Assembly: GCA_002309575.1 (NCBI GenBank)
Contig: DBXP01000048.1
Location: forward strand, 2,680 to 11,925
Origin: a bacterium UBP6_UBA1209
GTDB lineage: Bacteria > UBP6 > UBA1177
Length of the DNA: 9,246 nucleotides
Reading direction: 5' to 3'
Position 1 is the first letter of the stretch. Every line of letters begins with the position of its first letter. Shown piece by piece: positions 7,301-9,246 of this stretch. The notes under the pieces are model-generated. The model was given only the letters and a program-made list of their open reading frames with translations, did no database searches and had not been told where the DNA came from. Made by a program: the position numbers and the translations under genes.

Positions 7301-8073
7301 CAGATGTATACAGTTGTGATTGTGAAGAGGGCTATTTCTGGAACGGTTCTCAGTGTTTGAATCCGTGCGATGCAAATCCTTGTGCCGGGATCGAACATTC
7401 CAATGGATGTGTCCCAAATTCGCTGACAGAATATACATGTACTTGCGAACAGGACTATTTCTTGGAGGATTCTCAGTGCGTAAGTCCATGCACAGGAGAT
7501 CCTTGCGGCGATGTCGTGCATTCTGACGGGTGTATTTCGGACTCAGCGACAAGATACCTTTGCAGTTGTGAAACAGGCTATTTCTGGGCAGGTGAATCTG
7601 AATGCAGGGAAAAGGTTGTTTTTCCGTATACTGATGAATTTGAGCTTACATGGTCTTCGTTGTCTGAGAACACAATGAATTGGGAAAATGCCGGTTCTTA
7701 CTGTGACAGCCTTGAAGAAGGCGGATTCTCTGACTGGAGACTTCCGACCGTTGACGAGCTCAGGACACTTATCCTGAACTGCGAGGCTACTCAGCCGGGC
7801 GGGGCATGTCCTGCATCAGACCCGGATAATTTGGGAAGTGCTAATAATTGCCGCTCTTGCGATGCCATTGATAACAACGGCGGTTATTACAGCAAATTCG
7901 GAGACGGTGACAATGTTATTCTCTGGTCTTCTTCACCTCTTTCCGGCAACACTAGTTCTAGTTACGCATGGAACGTCAATTTCAATAATGGCAGTGTATA
8001 TTATAAATTTAAGAGTAACAGCTACTATGTCCGCTGCGTAAGGAAGGATTCGCCGGTTTTACCGTCGAATTAG
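4375..8073 (+). CDS. Lipoprotein B: enlarged paralogue with five DUF1566-like modules and three EGF-like repeats
   Basis: A 1232-residue lipoprotein whose first 25 residues match lipoprotein A exactly (lipobox FASC, Cys 20). Regions in order: ZU5-like domain from about 43 (VSAGAL replaces IPAGAL); eight GDPIM copies at 149-219, then GHFTAFTF; Asp-rich stalk 231-324; four-cysteine block 332-379 (Cys 338, 344, 353, 373); DUF1566-like modules at about 398-503, 527-660, 670-827 and 841-952; three EGF-like repeats (957-994, 998-1035, 1039-1077); and a fifth DUF1566-like module (about 1081-1226) ending YYVRCVRKD. WRLP motifs are at Trp 438, 562, 730 and 1121; in module 4 it is WRMP at 877. The cysteine-rich repeats imply oxidative folding outside the cytoplasm. 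An outer-surface adhesin or ligand-binding role is inferred from domain content, and no catalytic motif is recognised. It ends 31 bp from the convergent yitT-like gene. Confidence 0.9.
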   Translation: MKRFLILVIVFVSLFAFASCGGKKKEKPRFEEEITKEIKAEEGGTIESSDGKTSIEVSAGALDSDTVITMRIYNSSEYSFGEGEQVVTKVVEFQPSGLIFKKPLIITMPVENAFHKRILTAAVLKESENRWSYNEHGVYVVLAGRESGGDPIMLSAGGDPIMLNAGGDPIMMDAGGDPIMLAAAGDPIMLKAGGDPIMISSLGDPIMSAAMGDPIMMTTGHFTAFTFITLESADYEPGDSDNEPARPDDDEPAEPDYDVPPRPDGNEPVDDSDTDTMEPDVDELNDDGDTDISDNDITVIDDADNTDDTDTTEPDGDTEPADDDVIPAPEPVYSKVLCTGKAICNNYQNQILCPEEGEDFYGQDAQYAARKGCVPHSYTKLPKPEEYNETDYIDQVHDNVTGLTWIIDMRERRLSYMNQTEDPCGEEYSEYSYLDTGWRLPTTKEVMTLADHSILYDALIDQTYFTYLSNIWTAERFIYQIDEGLVYGSYDDLDMALMWCVRGEEYGKVDEEMYEILGEGNEKVVFDSSTNLVWQKEYAENKTWEEALSYCENLEYAGKSDWRLPNKNELMTLVDYSKEEGSFSSFPDMPTDGFWSSTVYDYYDSYNKVLSDGYAWMVYFEGGFVSYIPLYIIDEEEIEHYPFPVESGNMLLSVRCVRSDLTEKPEIPECDETGIAPCRDANGTVWSSRLYPEIFAGYPHFYYWEYDATIGISALPEMCRYLNENGSNKWRLPTIDEIRSIVTTDKLKTGGSCGVTAACSEESCFSEDDCTGDNISQTLLYDYGIMYSGTLYGSDIWNLWAVNVREGSLNETDYSISVSGLTQRCVLDETLPDYEKTPWLDPETGLLWSDISPDWIWVYSGKYYCKELSQIDHEYWWRMPTVDELRTLIRNDCGEEDGCPVDINGKYSVLGDISTLLSSEYYGDESYFAIDFSRIVRTGGKDSAERIRCVSEGPNPCRNEPCAGVQYSTGCFAASADVYSCDCEEGYFWNGSQCLNPCDANPCAGIEHSNGCVPNSLTEYTCTCEQDYFLEDSQCVSPCTGDPCGDVVHSDGCISDSATRYLCSCETGYFWAGESECREKVVFPYTDEFELTWSSLSENTMNWENAGSYCDSLEEGGFSDWRLPTVDELRTLILNCEATQPGGACPASDPDNLGSANNCRSCDAIDNNGGYYSKFGDGDNVILWSSSPLSGNTSSSYAWNVNFNNGSVYYKFKSNSYYVRCVRKDSPVLPSN
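4390..4445 (+). repeat. 56-bp signal-peptide direct repeat, copy 2
   Basis: Identical to 1209-1264, offset by 3181 bp in direct orientation. It could support recombination that deletes the intervening gene body and leaves a single in-frame lipoprotein. Confidence 0.9.
4819..5031 (+). repeat. GDPIM nonapeptide array in lipoprotein B (8 copies)
   Basis: Seven perfect 27-bp units plus a terminal GDPIMMTT (residues 149-219). Variable tails are LSAG, LNAG, MDAG, LAAA, LKAG, ISSL and SAAM. The last unit shares 23 identical bases (GGAGATCC... to GACGAC) with the last unit of lipoprotein A, so array ends are conserved while inner units differ. Codons for the invariant residues vary (GGC/GGA/GGG/GGT, ATA/ATC), again showing protein-level constraint. 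Confidence 0.94.
5065..5346 (+). repeat. Acidic Asp/Pro/Thr-rich stalk of lipoprotein B
   Basis: Residues 231-324 are rich in Asp, Pro, Thr and Asn, with short DTDT, EPD and PDDDEP motifs. It occupies the same position as the Glu/Ile-rich stalk of lipoprotein A and is about 15 residues longer. A role as a cell-surface spacer is inferred from composition and position only. Confidence 0.82.
7243..7605 (+). repeat. Three tandem EGF-like six-cysteine repeats in lipoprotein B
   Basis: The cysteines follow C-x4-C-x8-C-x9-C-x-C-x10-C in repeats 1 and 2, with x11 in the last gap of repeat 3. Starts are at residues 957, 998 and 1039, giving a 41-residue period. Each has the EGF-like end CxCExxYFW or CxCExGYFW. 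Lipoprotein A carries a single related copy (998-1040) with longer gaps (x9 and x13), so the extra copies in B probably arose by tandem duplication. Confidence 0.85.
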
Positions 8074-8104
8074 CAGGAAATTTAGGGTAGGGGAGCGACG
8101 GCGT

Positions 8105-9025
8105 TTAAATGACCCGCTTTTTTACGCTGACGAACCTTCCTATCATCGAATCGACGGAAGATACGAACGCGAAGGCGTCCGGGTATTTGTAGAGGATATT
8201 TTTGAACTCGTTGAGCTGATGCTTGTTGATGACGCAGATGATGTGCTGCTTCTCCTTGCCGCTGTAGACGCCGCGGACAGTTGAAATCGTTGCACCGTGG
8301 TGAAGTTCGTCAAAAATGTCCTGGCAGATCTCCTCCGCGTGTTCGGTGATGATCTCGAATTTGATGCCGCCTTCGTTGCCCTTGAGGACAAAATCCCCGA
8401 TCCTTGATGTGACGAAACTGTAGATGATGCAAAGAAGTACCGGTTTCATGTCGTAAATCATCCTGCCGGTCTCATCCGGTTCCCCGTAGACGAAGTAGCT
8501 GGCGACGGCGACGGCAACATTGAGGATAAAAATCACCCAGACGAAGTTGAAGGCGGGGAATTTTTTGCTTATCAGCTTGGCGATGATGTCAACACCGCCG
8601 GTCGATGCGTTCGATTTGAATGTCATGCCGTAGATGTAGCCGTTCACGATGCCTGCGGCGAGTACGGGAAGCACCGTGTCAACGCCGTTCGCCCGGTAGA
8701 TATAGCCTCCGAGAAGCGGTTCGCGGTATTCGTACAAAACCATGTATGCGACAGAGTAGGCGACGGTGAAGAGAAACGAGCGGAGCGCGAATCTACGGTT
8801 GACAAAGATCATGGCGAGGACCGTGAGCGGGATGTTCACCATCAGTGTGAAGTGACCGATGTTGAGCCCCAGCTTGTACTGCAGCATGATCGCGACACCG
8901 CTGAGTCCGGCAGGCGCGAATTTGTTCTCGATGATAAAGATGATGTAGTTGAAGGCGAGCAGGACCGCCATGAAAATAATGGTCAGATACTCCTTCAGGT
9001 TTTTTCGGAACTGTTCCTTTTCCAT
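8105..9025 (-). CDS. YitT-family membrane protein (DUF161 plus DUF2179)
   Basis: A 306-residue integral membrane protein. Hydrophobic segments lie at about 14-33, 58-76, 82-99, 117-133, 160-180 and 194-208. Family signatures include APAGLSG (37-43) and STGGVDIIAK (141-150). A soluble C-terminal domain from about 219 matches DUF2179 (VRGVYSGKEKQHIICVI, then VSSVDSMIGRF). The length is close to the usual YitT-family size of about 280-300 residues. The function is not established for most members; transport has been suggested, and I assign none here. ATG 9025 is preferred because GGAG lies 8 nt upstream. An in-frame TTG at 9043 has no Shine-Dalgarno and overlaps the upstream gene. The upstream frame stops 1 nt before the ATG, so translational coupling is likely. 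Confidence 0.92.
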   Translation of the reverse strand: MEKEQFRKNLKEYLTIIFMAVLLAFNYIIFIIENKFAPAGLSGVAIMLQYKLGLNIGHFTLMVNIPLTVLAMIFVNRRFALRSFLFTVAYSVAYMVLYEYREPLLGGYIYRANGVDTVLPVLAAGIVNGYIYGMTFKSNASTGGVDIIAKLISKKFPAFNFVWVIFILNVAVAVASYFVYGEPDETGRMIYDMKPVLLCIIYSFVTSRIGDFVLKGNEGGIKFEIITEHAEEICQDIFDELHHGATISTVRGVYSGKEKQHIICVINKHQLNEFKNILYKYPDAFAFVSSVDSMIGRFVSVKKRVI

Positions 9026-9026
9026 A

Positions 9027-9246
9027 TCAAAATCTCCAATCAATAAATGTAGTTGAACATCCGTCGCCTTTCACTTTGACCGGCGCCAGGTCATCGTCGG
9101 GAAACTCTGTCATATCGCTGTCGGTAAGCTCGTAGTCAAGCTCTTCCGCCGGGTAGGTCTCCTCCTCGATCTCGGGAAGCCCTCCTGTACATTCATGCCT
9201 TTTGCAGAGCTCCGAAACGGCTGCCGCCGCGTTGATTCTGCCGAAT
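9027..9246 (-). CDS. 3' end of a probable subtilisin-like (S8) peptidase gene, start outside window
   Basis: The - strand is open from the window edge (first full codon at 9245) to a TGA at 9029-9027, giving 72 residues with no internal stop. The visible part begins FGRINAAAAVSELC, which resembles the GxGRxNAxxAV segment that closes the catalytic domain of S8 subtilases. A Glu/Asp-rich tail follows and ends TTFIDWRF. The catalytic Asp, His and Ser would all lie outside the window, so the family call rests on one short motif. Coding is supported by the open frame, by the 1-nt spacing to the yitT ATG, and by the fact that its terminal codons contain the yitT Shine-Dalgarno. Other repetitive or secreted proteins could end similarly. 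Confidence 0.55.
   Translation of the reverse strand, partial: FGRINAAAAVSELCKRHECTGGLPEIEEETYPAEELDYELTDSDMTEFPDDDLAPVKVKGDGCSTTFIDWRF
9034..9038 (-). promoter_or_regulatory. Ribosome binding site of the yitT-like gene
   Basis: TGGAG on the - strand lies 8 nt before the ATG at 9025. It sits within the last codons of the upstream gene, which supports the ATG over the TTG at 9043 and suggests coupled translation. Confidence 0.7.

Noticed and set aside
8062..8101. Inverted repeat CCGTCG ... CGACGG across the convergent gene junction
   Set aside because: Six base pairs with a 28-nt loop and no T-run on either side; compatible with chance.
8094..8123. Weak hairpin (AGCG/CGCT with a bulged GG/CC extension) followed by six T residues on the + strand
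   Set aside because: The stem is too short and interrupted for a confident intrinsic terminator. It lies mostly in the 3' coding end of the yitT-like gene, where the T-run simply encodes Lys codons on the other strand.
8852..9046. 64-residue + strand open frame near the window end
   Set aside because: It lies antisense to the yitT-like coding sequence, with no ribosome binding site or family resemblance.

Overview
The window carries four tightly packed genes on the + strand, then a convergent pair on the - strand. Two large exported lipoproteins with lipobox signal peptides, acidic stalks and disulfide-type modules point to a bacterium with an outer membrane or a comparable exposed surface. 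The DUF1566 (Lcl C-terminal-like) and EGF-like combination suggests a deltaproteobacterial or Myxococcota-like lineage or a candidate phylum. That is an impression from family knowledge, and the sequence does not fix the taxon. GC content is mid-range and no mobile element, phage gene, rRNA, tRNA or CRISPR array is visible.

Positions 1-665 hold the 3' part of a Fic-family (AMPylator-type) protein with an intact HPFxDGNGRxGR motif, a 12-bp tandem repeat linker (NEPI x3) and a C-terminal winged helix. After 21 nt comes a small flavodoxin (687-1169). After 24 nt comes lipoprotein A (1194-4337, 1047 aa), and after 37 nt its paralogue, lipoprotein B (4375-8073, 1232 aa). The last three genes have strong Shine-Dalgarno sequences. 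No promoter or convincing terminator is visible between any of the four, so they could share a transcript.

The two lipoproteins share one plan. In order this is a nearly identical signal peptide, a ZU5-like beta domain interrupted by a nonapeptide array with an invariant GDPIM core (6 copies in A, 8 in B), a strongly acidic stalk, an unnamed four-cysteine block (YGQDAQYA), four DUF1566-like modules and EGF-like six-cysteine repeats (one in A, three in B). B has an additional fifth DUF1566 module at its C-terminus. They are most simply read as tandemly duplicated surface adhesin or ligand-binding proteins that have since diverged by repeat expansion and module gain or loss.

On the - strand, a YitT-family membrane protein (8105-9025) is preceded by the 3' end of another gene (9027 to the window edge). 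Its reading frame ends 1 nt before the yitT ATG. The visible 72 residues begin like the end of a subtilisin (S8) catalytic domain. The + and - groups converge across only 31 bp (8074-8104).

The most unusual content is the GDPIM nonapeptide array and the multi-module lipoprotein architecture around it.
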